DNA from: Cymbomonas tetramitiformis
Taxonomy: Eukaryota > Chlorophyta > Pyramimonadophyceae > Pyramimonadales > Pyramimonadaceae
Length of the DNA stretch: 28,638 nucleotides
Assembly (NCBI GenBank): GCA_001247695.2
Contig: LGRX02034498.1
Span: 1 to 28,638 of the forward strand
Direction of reading: 5' to 3'
Part shown: positions 17,901 to 25,659 of the stretch, piece by piece
Position numbering within the stretch: the stretch's first letter is position 1
How the letters are laid out: each line of letters opens with the position of its first letter
Translations under genes and position numbers: made by a program
The notes under the pieces: generated by a model
The model's input: only the letters and a program-made list of their open reading frames with translations
The model's database searches: none
Told to the model about the DNA's origin: nothing

Positions 17901-18154
17901 TCGGCGTACTTCGAGGAGTACTCTGCTCGGACACGCCAATTCTGTGAGTCCTCTGGGGGAGCCTGCCGTTTCTGTGGGTGAGGGACCGGGGATGGAGTCG
18001 ACTGTTGGGGCGCCTGCTGCGGGGTTGGTGAGCTCGTTGGCACCTTCTCAGTGGGCGCCTTCGATGCGTCAGCTCGTGACATAGGCGTTCGCGTCTTCGG
18101 TGACGCCAACTGCGGAGGCGCTGGGGTCGTAGAGGCCTTCCCAGCGCGTGACAT
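14942..18154 (-). CDS. ORF3: Dam-like MTase - integrase - chromodomain - C5-cytosine MTase polyprotein
   Basis: 1070 aa from ATG 18154; the frame is open from 18283. Residues 88-217 resemble phage-type Dam N6-adenine methyltransferases: FGPFDVDACC, then RVWCNPPYNS with the catalytic NPPY at 125-128. Residues 315-365 form the integrase zinc finger (H322, H329, C359, C362). The integrase core has D392 (VDFVTG), D454 (VSDRDPRF) and E490 (GQAEHSNR), spaced D-x35-E. A chromodomain lies at about 714-757 (HVERIL, WKVRWTGY, DQWRTR). Residues 853-1000 match a C5-cytosine methyltransferase: motif I LVLFSGTGSVE, motif IV SPPCRQYS with C917, motif VI MENPRGR. The target-recognition part is short. Expected roles are insertion of element DNA, binding to modified histone tails and DNA methylation in the nucleus. 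Nothing in the frame is broken. It has no RT or RNase H, which normally precede integrase. Domain calls are confident; methylation activity is inferred. Confidence 0.9.
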   Translation of the reverse strand: MSRAGKASTTPAPPQLASPKTRTPMSRADASKAPTEKVPTSSPTPQQAPQQSTPSPVPHPQKRQAPPEDSQNWRVRAEYSSKYAEKFGPFDVDACCDFGGRNRQADRFWTDCLSEKWRGLRVWCNPPYNSKCITVEAILNKYIAEWKADPENTSAVFVLPDHQSKLPAWRKLFRKANMQIVEVIPTHDDKGEPNQFFENPDGRAFDLRWPVLIVHAPPAKPQPARVRHPRTAPAVIRTGEAADFRDAASQQSDSKFLRALKAEYTREGTLRSLREKVKAAPHQCLQDFRLVGEVVWRTAAGRYQLVLGEDSPLREVVIRHAHESLSSGHTGRDKTLERVLRRFYWRGAAEDVGTWVASCAVCQSVRPRGTYPDGLLNPHSIPNRPWQDVAVDFVTGLPVSERGNDAFVAFTCKLTKMVHVVPMNFGDSSAAVVARIYFDSVWRLHGAPMKIVSDRDPRFQDAFWQELMRLMGVKVARTTPYNPRSDGQAEHSNRVIEDMLRSFVDANVEDWDLFTTNVEFAINDSRSESTGFTPFELVFGFSPLSQLDLFLEAAQSTAGRRTGGVGTAHEVAVKFSSQLRDARQRLELAQQRQREQFDRRHGQREYAVGDLVWIEAKHLTEKVMDRSICRKLTKRWHGPVPVTERFFSDVQMTMPEADRGAPVAYRLRLPPHWRIHDVFAQHRLKPYTSGQDVFAARDHLAVPEEVVVDGQKEAHVERILARRVRSVRGKEVEEWKVRWTGYSKAHDQWRTRDKLERGSPLQQLREFEQARLHMEAQVRDEATRRREQRGRHSAQAGMTLAHLITNPCDELDQLEQMEDDIPLPWERQERVEDGSLALVTELLAIQAKTTRTPRILVLFSGTGSVEREFLNCFPSASVVTLDSGHIWQPTHVCDILQWDYRQYPPGFFDVVWASPPCRQYSQARTTGGPPDLPQADKIVRRALQIIDYLEPKHWFMENPRGRFPNALRLRPMMRQLPPPLVCTYCMYGTQYMKPTCIWTNSAPPSPLLRCTTSTPCACRWATGAHPETAQLGPHPQQTGAGRSASVYPVPALLLRQLFRHLRLRDTEDPL

Positions 18155-18210
18155 ACTCCTCGTTATCCTTATCTGGGGTGGGGCTCTATCAGGGGGTTTG
18201 TGTGGAGCTT

Positions 18211-19200
18211 CTACCGGCTTCGCGCTTTCAGCTGCAGGCCAGTCAGACCCACATCTCCCGCTGTCCCAGGTATCGTGCCCACTTCAGTGTCCAGGGTGCA
18301 GAGGGATGTCGAAGATCTCGCTGCTGCTCTTCGTGCGCCCTCCCTTTCCCACAGCCTGCTACCTGGGGAAAAGTCTGGACTCGAAGTGGCGATTGCCTTT
18401 TGCTGCTCGGCGGGCGACAGCTCTCTCCAAGCCGCGTAGAGGTCGTGGGAGCTGGCGTTAGAGGGTTCGGGGACTTGCTGGCGACCGTCGTGTGAGAGGA
18501 GGTGCCACAATGCTATGCGCTGATGGCCCTCCTTGCGATCTTGAGGTTCGCGGGCAATGCGTATCCTCTCTGCCAGCTGGTTGGCGCGGTTCACGCGCTC
18601 CTTTGGCGATCGACTCCCAGAGTGTATGCGGCTGCGGACGCGCTCCGACATTTTATCCACCAGGTCCTTGGCAGCCTCTGGGGATTTGCGCAGAGCTCTG
18701 CGGACCTTCTGCATGGCGACTTCGAGGGGGAGGGAGTACAGATCTCTCTTCCAGTGCCACGCAGTTAGCCTTTTCCGTGGGTCTGCGAGGTTGGACTGAT
18801 AGATGGGCAGCGGTAGGACAACACGCGGTCGGGGGCGAAGATCACGGGGCTCTCCGCGGTTGTTGCCCATAATGGGGGGTCTGTGCCGGGGGACTCGCCG
18901 TCCCCTCCGACCCTCGATCCTCGCTTGTGTATAAGCAGGGCCGTCATCAAGAGGTAGTGACGGCTCATCGAAGGGGGTGCTTCCTGCAAGAGGGTGGCTG
19001 GACAAGTCATCCCTCGGCGGCGATGGGGCACCAGCTGAGCGGTAGGTGCGTCGCAAGCGGGTCCCAGAGGTGAAGGCCACGCTCTTGGGATGGGGACGTT
19101 GGCCCCAAGGGTCTCTGCGTCCTCGGGCGCGTCGGGGTTCCACTGGTTCTGACCGCTTCTCCAGGGCGGAGAGGGTCTGATCATCAGGGCAAGACCTCAC
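18211..19200 (-). CDS. ORF2: basic 329-aa protein of the element, unknown function
   Basis: It is in the same frame as gag and separated from it by one TGA; the frame is open from directly after that stop at 19239, and its first GTG is at 19200 (no early ATG), so readthrough is a natural way to express it. The N-terminal 150 residues are Arg/Pro-rich and disordered-looking. The middle (WHWKRDLYSLPLEVAMQKVR, then KSPEAAKDLVDKMSERVRSR) and the end (LSPAEQQKAIAT) look helical. I see no protease D-S/T-G, no RT motif and no zinc finger. By position it sits where protease would be expected. The C-terminal 73 bases overlap the open frame of ORF3 in the -1 frame. Confidence 0.6.
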   Translation of the reverse strand: MRSCPDDQTLSALEKRSEPVEPRRARGRRDPWGQRPHPKSVAFTSGTRLRRTYRSAGAPSPPRDDLSSHPLAGSTPFDEPSLPLDDGPAYTQARIEGRRGRRVPRHRPPIMGNNRGEPRDLRPRPRVVLPLPIYQSNLADPRKRLTAWHWKRDLYSLPLEVAMQKVRRALRKSPEAAKDLVDKMSERVRSRIHSGSRSPKERVNRANQLAERIRIAREPQDRKEGHQRIALWHLLSHDGRQQVPEPSNASSHDLYAAWRELSPAEQQKAIATSSPDFSPGSRLWEREGARRAAARSSTSLCTLDTEVGTIPGTAGDVGLTGLQLKARSR

Positions 19201-19239
19201 TTCCTCGAAGGGCAGGGTCTGGGGCTGGCCGCCGGCCAG

Positions 19240-19242
19240 TCA
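19240..19242 (-). other. Leaky-type stop codon (TGA C) between gag and ORF2
   Basis: Gag ends PPVESDE-TGA and the same frame goes on (CTG GCC GGC...) for 343 codons without another stop. A UGA followed by C is among the weaker termination contexts known in eukaryotes, and some retroelements express pol by stop suppression. Readthrough here is inferred, not shown. A simple point mutation in a once longer gag is the alternative. Confidence 0.45.
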
Positions 19243-22208
19243 TTCATCGCTCTCCACCGGGGGGAGGCCGTCACCCTCCACAAGCTCGATGCCCGCGAGG
19301 GCCGCCAGGGTCTGGTAGCTCTGCTCGTCCTCACAGGTAGCAAGAGCCAAGACCTCCTCGGAGAACTCCTCTGGGACGCCATCCACCGAGGAGATGTCCT
19401 CCTGCTGCTCGATGGCCCAAACGACGGCGGCTACAAACCCAGGGGAGTTCGCCAGTCGAGCGGGTGCATTGGCCCTCCACTCCTTGAGTTTAGCCTCGTC
19501 CGTACAGTTACGGACGATGTGCTCCGCAGAGCCGCAGGCGAAGCACCGGCGGACTTTCGGAGCGTCGGGGCGGGAGAGGCCAGGTGGTGGTGGCAAAGGG
19601 GTCACTGCCGCGGCGACGGTGGTGGCAGGCCCGTTCTCCAGCATGGCAAGAGCTGGGCGGCTCGAAGAGGGGGTACGCCTGTAGAAGGGGGTGCGAGGTG
19701 GTGGGTTAGCGAAGGAAACAGCACGGGGAGGACGGTCTTGAGAGCGCCTCTGAGCCGCCTCCGTGTCAATGTCACTCTCCACCTCCTCAGCAACTTCCCG
19801 AATCTTCAACAAGGCGTTGTGGGTGCCTGGGATGTCGTCAGCGACAGCCTTCCTCTCCCACTCTTCTGGTTTGGAGACATCCAAGTGGATGGCTCTCAGG
19901 CGCCGCATCACCTTGGGTGCATATTTCAGCCCCCGGCGGTACGTAGAGAGCATCGACAGGTTGGTCATCTCCACGCAATTGGGGACTCTGCCGGCCAGGA
20001 AGTTGACGGAGGCCATGCGGGTCTCCAGTCGCGAGAAATACTCCGCCGCGGTCTCGTTCACCGCCTGCTTCAGGGCAATGGCCTCGCCGTGTGCGTTCTC
20101 CAGGTAGGCCTGCGTCAGAGAGCACACCGCCAGATCGCTGAAGAACACGTCCAGCTCCCCGTAGCGTTGGTGCCAAGCTTGCTCGGACCCAAAGGTCCCC
20201 GCCGCGCGCTCCAAGAACTTTCTCTGCTGGTCTTGAAGAGTGTACTCCTTGAAGCTCCAAAGAAGGCTTGACACACTCGCCTGGTACGCTGATACTGATG
20301 GCGTACAACTGGGAGTGGTCAGTGCTTCGATCACGATGGCCTCCTGGAATACCTTCCGCACCATGTTGGAGTAGTGCTCCAACTGCGTCAGGAGGTCCTC
20401 CTTGTCGGCCGATTTTGTGTCGGACGCGGAGCGGGGGAACCTGGTGACGCTCTTGACCAGCTTTAGCACCATCTCTTTGGTCTTGTGCTCCAGGCGGACC
20501 TCGTCTGGAGATGCTCGCAGGTTAGTGCCCTGCGGCAGACGGACGATGCCTGGAACAAAGGGGGTGGCGCTGGGAGAGAGCACGGGGTTCGCAGCGGCGG
20601 CAGAGTGAACGGGGTTCGCGGCAGCGGCAGAGTGAACGGGGTTTGCGGCAGCGGCAGAGTGAACGGGGTTTGCGGCGGCGGAATGGGGGAAACGGGCAGG
20701 AGGTGGTGGTCCCGGGGCATGCGCGGGCGGAGGCGCAGGCGCGGGATTTGTGGGGACTGCGGTCGGAGTGGGCGGTAATGTAGGGGCTGATGGTGGTGCG
20801 GGGAGTGGAAGAGGTGTATGGAAGGGCAGGGGTGTGGATGGTTGTGCAGCCACCACGCTCATGCTCCGGTACCAATCGGAGTTGCTGACCTCCGACCACG
20901 CGGCGAGCCCGTCCTGATCGAAGTTCTGCATCTCCGACTCCCGCGCAGTAGCAGGGATCCACTCCCATACTGGCTGCCCCATGCTGGTAGACCGCACATT
21001 GGCCGCGGCTGGGTCCCCCATTGCCATATCCATGACCTCGCGGTCGACCATGAGGACCCAGGTCTCCACACGAGGGTTGGTAAGGGGTAGGGGTGCATGG
21101 TGTAGCCGGCCTCCCATGCGCGCATATGCAGTCAGCGGCGCTCCCAGCAGGTGCATGATCCTGAACAAGATGGCGTCGCCCTGCACCCCAGCCCGGCGGC
21201 GTTCGTCCCATGGTAGGGAGTCGGTTGCCGCGCCTCGCACCCCAGCTGACTGGTGCACCCACAATGACCCACCATCGTGGGTGACGAAGAGGGCTCTGAC
21301 CTCTGGGTACTGAGGGTAGGAGGGCTCTTGTGCGGGATCGTCAGGGGGATCTTGAGGTGGATCACTAGGGGGGCCTGGTGGCGAGTCGCTTGGACTGGAG
21401 TCTCTGGGCTCTGAGTCGGGATTGCCACCGCCGTGCACCACCGTCTCCATCGACTGTCGCCGGCGGGCCACCATCATGTTATGGGGATTTGGCCGGCCCT
21501 GAGTGGGAGGTTCGGCGGGAGCGGTCTCAGCGGCGGTCTGAGGCACTGGAGGGGTCACGCTGGCGGCGGCGTCTGCCTCGTGTAGATGGTCCGCCGTCAG
21601 GCCCTGTGCGCTGCCCTGAGGGTCGCCTGGTGGGGAGGCTCCTGCCGATGCCGTCGCACCAGGCAGCGCGAGTCCTCTCGAGAGCACCGCGGAGATGTCC
21701 AGGGCCTGTACTGCCGCCAGGACTTCTCTGCGAATGTGTTCACTTCGGCTGCTCGCGTCCGAGTCGGAGCCGGACCTGTGGGCGGCCCTCCGCCTGCGCT
21801 CAGCCCGTGCCTGCGTGCTCCGGCTGCCTCTGGTCCCCGTGCTGGTGCGGCTGATGTCCGTACCGGAGTCGGGGTCAGAGTGATCGGGTGCGTGGCTTGG
21901 GCCTGGAAGATGTTTGCCATGTGTCGCAGGGCCCGAAGATGCCCTTCGGGAACGCCGACGCCGGCGAGTCTCTGAGGTTGTCGCCACCGCGGGAAGGTGA
22001 CGCACCAAAAGCTGGGTACCGCCCAAGACGTTCTGCTGAACTCCGCTGTCAAGGGGTACCTGCAGAGGGTCCGGCAGGGCCGCGGCGCCGATGCTGATGA
22101 AGTGCTGCAGCGATGAGAGATCCGCGCCGGAGTCATGAAGCGCGGAGGTGGCTGGTGCCAGCTGATGGGGCTGCTGTGGTCGATGCTGCGGCTGTTGTGG
22201 CGGCTGCG

Positions 22209-22239
<31 letters not shown>

Positions 22240-22695
22240 TTGCTGCTGTAACTGCTGCTGTTGCAACTGCTGCTGCTGTAACTGCTGCTGCATCGGTTCC
22301 AGTGGCTGCTGCTGAAGCCACTGCTGTTGCTGCTGCTGGTACGCGAGCCACTGCTGCTGCTGCTGTAGCTGTTGTTGGAACGGTGTGGGATATGCGCCCA
22401 CGGGGTGATGGGTTCCCAGTGTGAACGGCACTGGTGATACCCCCCCAGCGAGGGGCGCTGATTGGGGCAATACCCAATTGGCGCCGTTCCATACAGCCTG
22501 TGCGGGGGTGCCATCCGGCATAGTATAAGGGCGGGGCACCGCGGTGTAGGGCATGGTGGTGCCTGGGTGTGGAATGGGGTGAGCGGAAGCGTATGCGGTG
22601 GGCGATGGGAAGGTCATGGGAGAGAACAGAGTGTGGTGTAGCTGCTCTGCGCTGACACTCATGCTGGGAAATGCCTCTGATGTCTGCTGTGACAT
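19240..22695 (-). CDS. Gag polyprotein of the methyltransferase retrotransposon
   Basis: From the first ATG, at 22695 (MSQQTSEAF), it gives 1151 aa; the open frame reaches 22755 but without ATG. It is unusually long for a gag. In order: a Ser/Pro/Gln-rich start, a polyglutamine stretch (about residues 107-185), an Arg/Ser-rich region with RRRRSRRASS near 270, Pro-rich low complexity with nine-residue NPVHSAAAA repeats near 690-720, and the helical gag core at about 760-1000 (LLWSFKEYTLQDQQRKFLER, TAAEYFSRLETRMA, MLSTYRRGLKYAPKVMRRLR). A CCHC zinc knuckle CFACGSAEHIVRNC lies at 1051-1064, followed by an acidic tail. It should form particles and bind element RNA. The next ORF follows in frame after TGA. 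Q-rich and S-rich extensions are atypical; the core and knuckle make the assignment firm. Confidence 0.9.
20582..20689. repeat. 27-bp repeat within gag
   Basis: Units at 20582-20608, 20609-20635 and 20636-20662 plus a partial fourth share ACGGGGTTYGCGGCAGCGGC followed by AGAGTGA. In the gag frame they encode NPVHSAAAA repeats, so the array keeps the frame open. Confidence 0.85.
22150..22390. repeat. CAG/CTG and TAACTGCTG tracts within gag
   Basis: Runs of CTG with TTG and TAA interruptions on the plus strand encode polyglutamine with occasional Leu on the minus strand. The longest pure run is near 22212-22238. Confidence 0.9.
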
Positions 22696-22781
22696 TCTGA
22701 CTGCTGAGCTGGTTGAGTTCAAAGACTGGGTGTGGCAATAGCCACAGGTGAGCAAAAGTAGTGAGTGCTCGCCTTTTTTAT

Positions 22782-23041
22782 TTAATCAGTCTCGTCCTCG
22801 TCGATGTCACTCGCTGGAGGCGAAGGAGCGGGACTTCCAGGTGGAGATGGGGGGACCCAAGGCCACTCTTCGATTCCTTGCACTGGATATGAACCAGGGA
22901 GCGCGGGGAAGACTATTAGGTCTTGGGAGTTCGGGTAGCGGAAGAGAAGGTTTCCAATCTGAACCCACACCCAGTTGTGGTATCTTGGTGGGATAGCCAG
23001 CGTGACTATGTCCAGGCGCTCAGTCGCTGTTCTCCTCTTCG
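22782..23041 (-). CDS. Leader ORF b: Trp/Pro-rich with acidic C-terminus
   Basis: A frame without early ATG that overlaps the end of leader ORF a in another frame and ends at TAA 22782, 87 bases before the gag ATG. It contains IPPRYHNWVWVQIGNLLFRY and DLIVFPALPGSYPVQG, then a WPWVPPSPP segment and the acidic end SDIDEDETD. The order of parts resembles leader ORF a (VFPP...YP, then WSGPPSP, then acidic end), which suggests duplication or one older ORF with a frameshift. Function unknown. Confidence 0.4.
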
Positions 23042-23199
23042 TCGTCAGAGGAAGAGGGGGAAGGAGGACCGCTCCAAGGACCGCTCTGCCAGAAAGCGCC
23101 TGCTGGTGGGTAGGTAGAGTCTGGAGGGAATACCCACTTGATAGGTCCTTGCTTCCACCACGCTCTTCTGTATTCTTCTGGCGAAGGAGGTACTGCCAT
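23020..23199 (-). CDS. Leader ORF a: 59-aa Trp/Pro-rich acidic-tailed peptide
   Basis: ATG at 23199, TGA at 23020. It begins MAVPPSPEEYRRAWWKQGPI, has five further Trp/Phe-Pro segments (KWVFPPDSTYPP, WQSGPWSGPPSP) and ends with SSSDDEEENSD. It sits in the 1.3-kb leader between primer-binding site and gag on the element's coding strand, where an upstream ORF would also affect gag translation. I recognise no family. Composition is unlike random DNA, but the length is small. Confidence 0.4.
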   Translation of the reverse strand: MAVPPSPEEYRRAWWKQGPIKWVFPPDSTYPPAGAFWQSGPWSGPPSPSSSDDEEENSD

Positions 23200-23967
23200 A
23201 CACCAGCGAACTCAAAATTTGGCCAGGGCTCCGCGACACGATTTTTGAGTGCCTAGGCGCGCGGGCAAGAGTCAAGCAGCAGTGAAAAAGGAGGTGTCAG
23301 GTCCAATATGGGGGTCTAGTGAGGTCCCAGACGGTATCTGTACTCCGTAGGTCCCAAGAAAAGCCCCAGTCAGTGCGCTGCTGGAAGATACCAGGAGGTG
23401 CTGAAGGGCTGCCAGAAACGCCCCAGAACTGCTGAAAGCGCCTTTTGGTGGAGCTTTCCCCGCTGCTGATGGCCGTGAGGGCGGTATCAGGGGTTTCTAG
23501 GCTGTTCTATGGGGTCTAGGGAGGGGTTTTTCGGTGGTGGGGGCTACTGGGAGAGGTTTTGGGGTAGGCTGGAAACTGTCAAAAACGGCTATTTTTGGCT
23601 GTTTTGGGCGGTTTTTCGCCTTTTTGGGGCGCTGAAAGGTGAGCTATATCGTTTTCTTGGCTACTGTAGACCGGGGAAACCCTTTAGGGTGCTCCCTGAC
23701 GGTCGTTTGTGGCCTGGGACGGACTTCGGGTTTAAGATCGGAAAACGAATGCTTGGGTTTCTGAGCCAGTTTGAGCCCCCAGTGTTAAGGAGCAAAAATA
23801 TGAAGTTTTGGAGATGTTTTCCAGAGGATACGGCCGTTGTATACAAAAAAAAATGTACTTACGGAGGCTAAAATTGCGCACAGATAGCCGGAAGTACAGC
23901 TCTCCCCCTGTATCACAACGAAAGTTTCAATAGGCCCGTGGGCGAGTTGCGCAGAGGCGAAATCGCA
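23200..23967 (-). other. Untranslated part of the element leader
   Basis: Between the primer-binding site and the first leader ORF I see no supported ORF. The plus-strand side is G/T-rich at 23505-23650 (runs of GGGG and TTTT), which on the transcribed strand gives C/A-rich RNA. A packaging signal may lie here, but none can be named. Confidence 0.5.
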
Positions 23968-23981
23968 GCACGCTGATACCA
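23968..23981 (-). promoter_or_regulatory. Primer-binding site, initiator Met tRNA type
   Basis: Two bases inside the 5' LTR the minus strand reads TGGTATCAGCGTGC. TGGTATCAG is the classic complement of the 3' end of initiator methionine tRNA. Its position fixes the element's orientation as leftward. Confidence 0.85.
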
Positions 23982-23983
23982 AA

Positions 23984-24676
23984 TGTGCCCGGGGCACGAC
24001 GACAGATGCTCGGAGATATGTTTTTGATTGAACGTGCAAAGGTACACAATTCGGATTTTTATAATATACTGGATCAGGGCCAGATTGAGGTACAAACGAT
24101 AATTCGGTTCCGAGTTCTGAAGGCTAAACACTTCTCAAGTGCTCTACTTATTCCCTCGTCACTCAGGTTGCAGGGTCAACCACTCGAGAGCCGATGTCAC
24201 ACTTCGGCTCAACGTTCAGTTCCCGATCCGATCTCATTTCTAATTCCGATTCGTCATTCTCGATTCAGATGTTATGCCAGCAGGCTGACACGATGACTGC
24301 CCCACAGTACTGTCATACTACTGTACTGTCATACTGTCATACTGTCATAGCGTCATACTGGCATACTGTCATAACCTTAATATCTGATATTCGATTTCAT
24401 TGTCTTTTCAACCCCGATGCGAATCTGACCATTCTTCGAGGGTCTGACTGAGTTCCACGATGACACCCCCCACAGTACTGTCATACTACTATAGTGTCAT
24501 ACTGTCATACTGTCATAGTGTCATAGTGTCATGCTGTCATACCCCGGACATCTGGTATTCATTCTCATCGTGATTTCAAGCCCAATTTCACTGTCATCGT
24601 GCCAATCCCAGATTACCCCCGATGACACACATACGGACGCATAGGCATATCGGCTCACGCTGTGCCTCCGGGCACA
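23984..24676 (-). repeat. Right LTR (5' LTR in element orientation)
   Basis: Begins TGTGCCCGGGGCAC and ends GCCTCCGGGCACA in plus-strand terms. It matches the left LTR throughout. Differences by eye are seven single bases and a 6-bp length change in the CATACTGT run near 24350. Its right edge cuts into the W-rich repeat gene. Confidence 0.95.
24057..24068 (-). promoter_or_regulatory. TATA-like element in the 5' LTR
   Basis: On the minus strand the LTR reads TATATTATAAAA about 75 bases before its inner end. A start site some 30 bases downstream would give a short R-U5 ahead of the primer-binding site, as expected. The other LTR has the same box. Identified by sequence alone. Confidence 0.4.
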
Positions 24677-25659
24677 GACTGCCCCTGAGCCACAGACCTT
24701 GCGACTGGACGACTCGCTGGCGCCACGCCACGAAGGCGGACTCGACTCGACGCCGACTGTCTCTGACAAACAGACCCTGAAGTTGGGCGACTTGCTGGGT
24801 GACGACCTTCCAGGTCTGGAATGCCAGGTGCCGGAGTTCGCGCTGATGCGCTGACCGGTCCGCCCTGGCCTTCCATGCGACCCACGCAAGCCGCGCGGTT
24901 GCGCGCTGACGAGCTAGCAAGGAGACTCTCGCGCGTCGTTGCGCTGAGTCCAGCGCCCAGGTGCTCCACTGACCGAGGGCCAATGCAAGCACGGACTGAC
25001 GTTGCTCCCCTCGGGGCAGCTCAACTCTTCCCTGGTCCCCACTGACTCTGTACCCCGTGGAGGCTGGGTCTGGAGGTTGGGTCGTGACGAGCTCACTGCC
25101 GAACCCCTCATACCCTGGTCGAGCATACAGCGGGGAAGTCCCTTGCCAATCTGGCCTGAGCCGGATGCGGGCCTTGTGCTCCCTTGACTGGACGACGTCT
25201 AGCAGCTCTGAGCGCCGGACATCGTCGAACTCCTCTTCTGCAGGGGGGCTACAGTCACTAGCTCGGTAAATCTCCAAGCGCCCTGGGGCGCTGGTGAGAT
25301 TCCCTTGCTCGCACCCCACGAGGGGAGAGAGGGAGGGCGTTACCGGTTCCGGCACCGGCTCCTGACGGACGAGCCTACTACCCGCACTCCTGCTGGACGC
25401 AGGGGGCGGGGAGAAGGGGGCTGCTGAGGGGTTCAGACCCTTAGCAGAGCGGTCCGAGTCCGACTCTGAGCTGGCGCTCGCCGCCGGTGCCGGAGCTCCG
25501 GACGACGCACGCCTCCGGCGCGCCGGTTGCCGTAGTGTAGAGCTCAATGCGAGCTCGGACACAGGCTCGGCCCCACTGACTCTTGCTGGTGAGGGGGTTC
25601 CCGGTAGTGAGGCCCTGGGGGGCTCACCCGACAACCCCGGGGGGGCCCCTCAGAGGCAT
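24677..25659 (-). CDS. Protein with W-rich helical (Sfi1-like) repeats, cut by the LTR
   Basis: ATG at 25659 (a later TTG also occurs at 25634). The first 200 residues are Pro/Ser/Arg-rich and disordered-looking (ARRRRASSGAPAPAASASSE). The last 100 are helical with recurring A/L-x-x-W units: QWSTWALDSAQRRARV, LAWVAWKARADRS, LAFQTWKVVTQQ, SAFVAWRQRVVQ, spaced 21-29 residues. Such W-containing helices are typical of Sfi1/centrin-binding and related calmodulin-family-binding proteins of centrosomes and basal bodies; that is a resemblance only. The frame enters the LTR at 24676 and stops 27 codons later, so the C-terminus is lost. The sequence on the far side of the retrotransposon does not continue it. 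Confidence 0.5.

Larger units (their letters stand above)
14067..24676 (-). mobile_element. LTR retrotransposon encoding two DNA methyltransferase domains, lacking RT
   Basis: Two direct LTRs of 687 and 693 bp bound the unit, each starting TGTGCC and ending GGCACA. Reading leftward from 24676 come LTR, primer-binding site, a 1.3-kb leader with two small ORFs, gag (22695-19240), a TGA-separated ORF (to 18211), ORF3 (to 14942: Dam-like MTase, integrase, chromodomain, C5-MTase), polypurine tract, LTR. By eye the LTRs differ by about seven substitutions and one 6-bp length change, so the insertion is fairly young. No protease, RT or RNase H frame lies between the LTRs, so the copy must be mobilised in trans or be a deletion product. 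The flanking pentamers (ATTAC, GACTG) do not match. The integrase with D-D-35-E and chromodomain place it with Ty3/gypsy chromoviruses. Confidence 0.9.

Noticed and set aside
18211..18283. A canonical -1 slippery heptamer in the ORF2/ORF3 overlap.
   Set aside because: Scanning the overlap gave no X-XXY-YYZ match; frameshifting is therefore left as a possibility only.
18211..19200. ORF2 as the missing protease.
   Set aside because: No D-S/T-G-A/S motif and no second hydrophobic-G signature are present in the 329 residues.
14067..24676. Whether the element could be a virus or endogenous retrovirus with an envelope gene.
   Set aside because: No envelope-like frame, signal peptide or membrane segment lies between the LTRs; integrase with chromodomain fits a gypsy retrotransposon.
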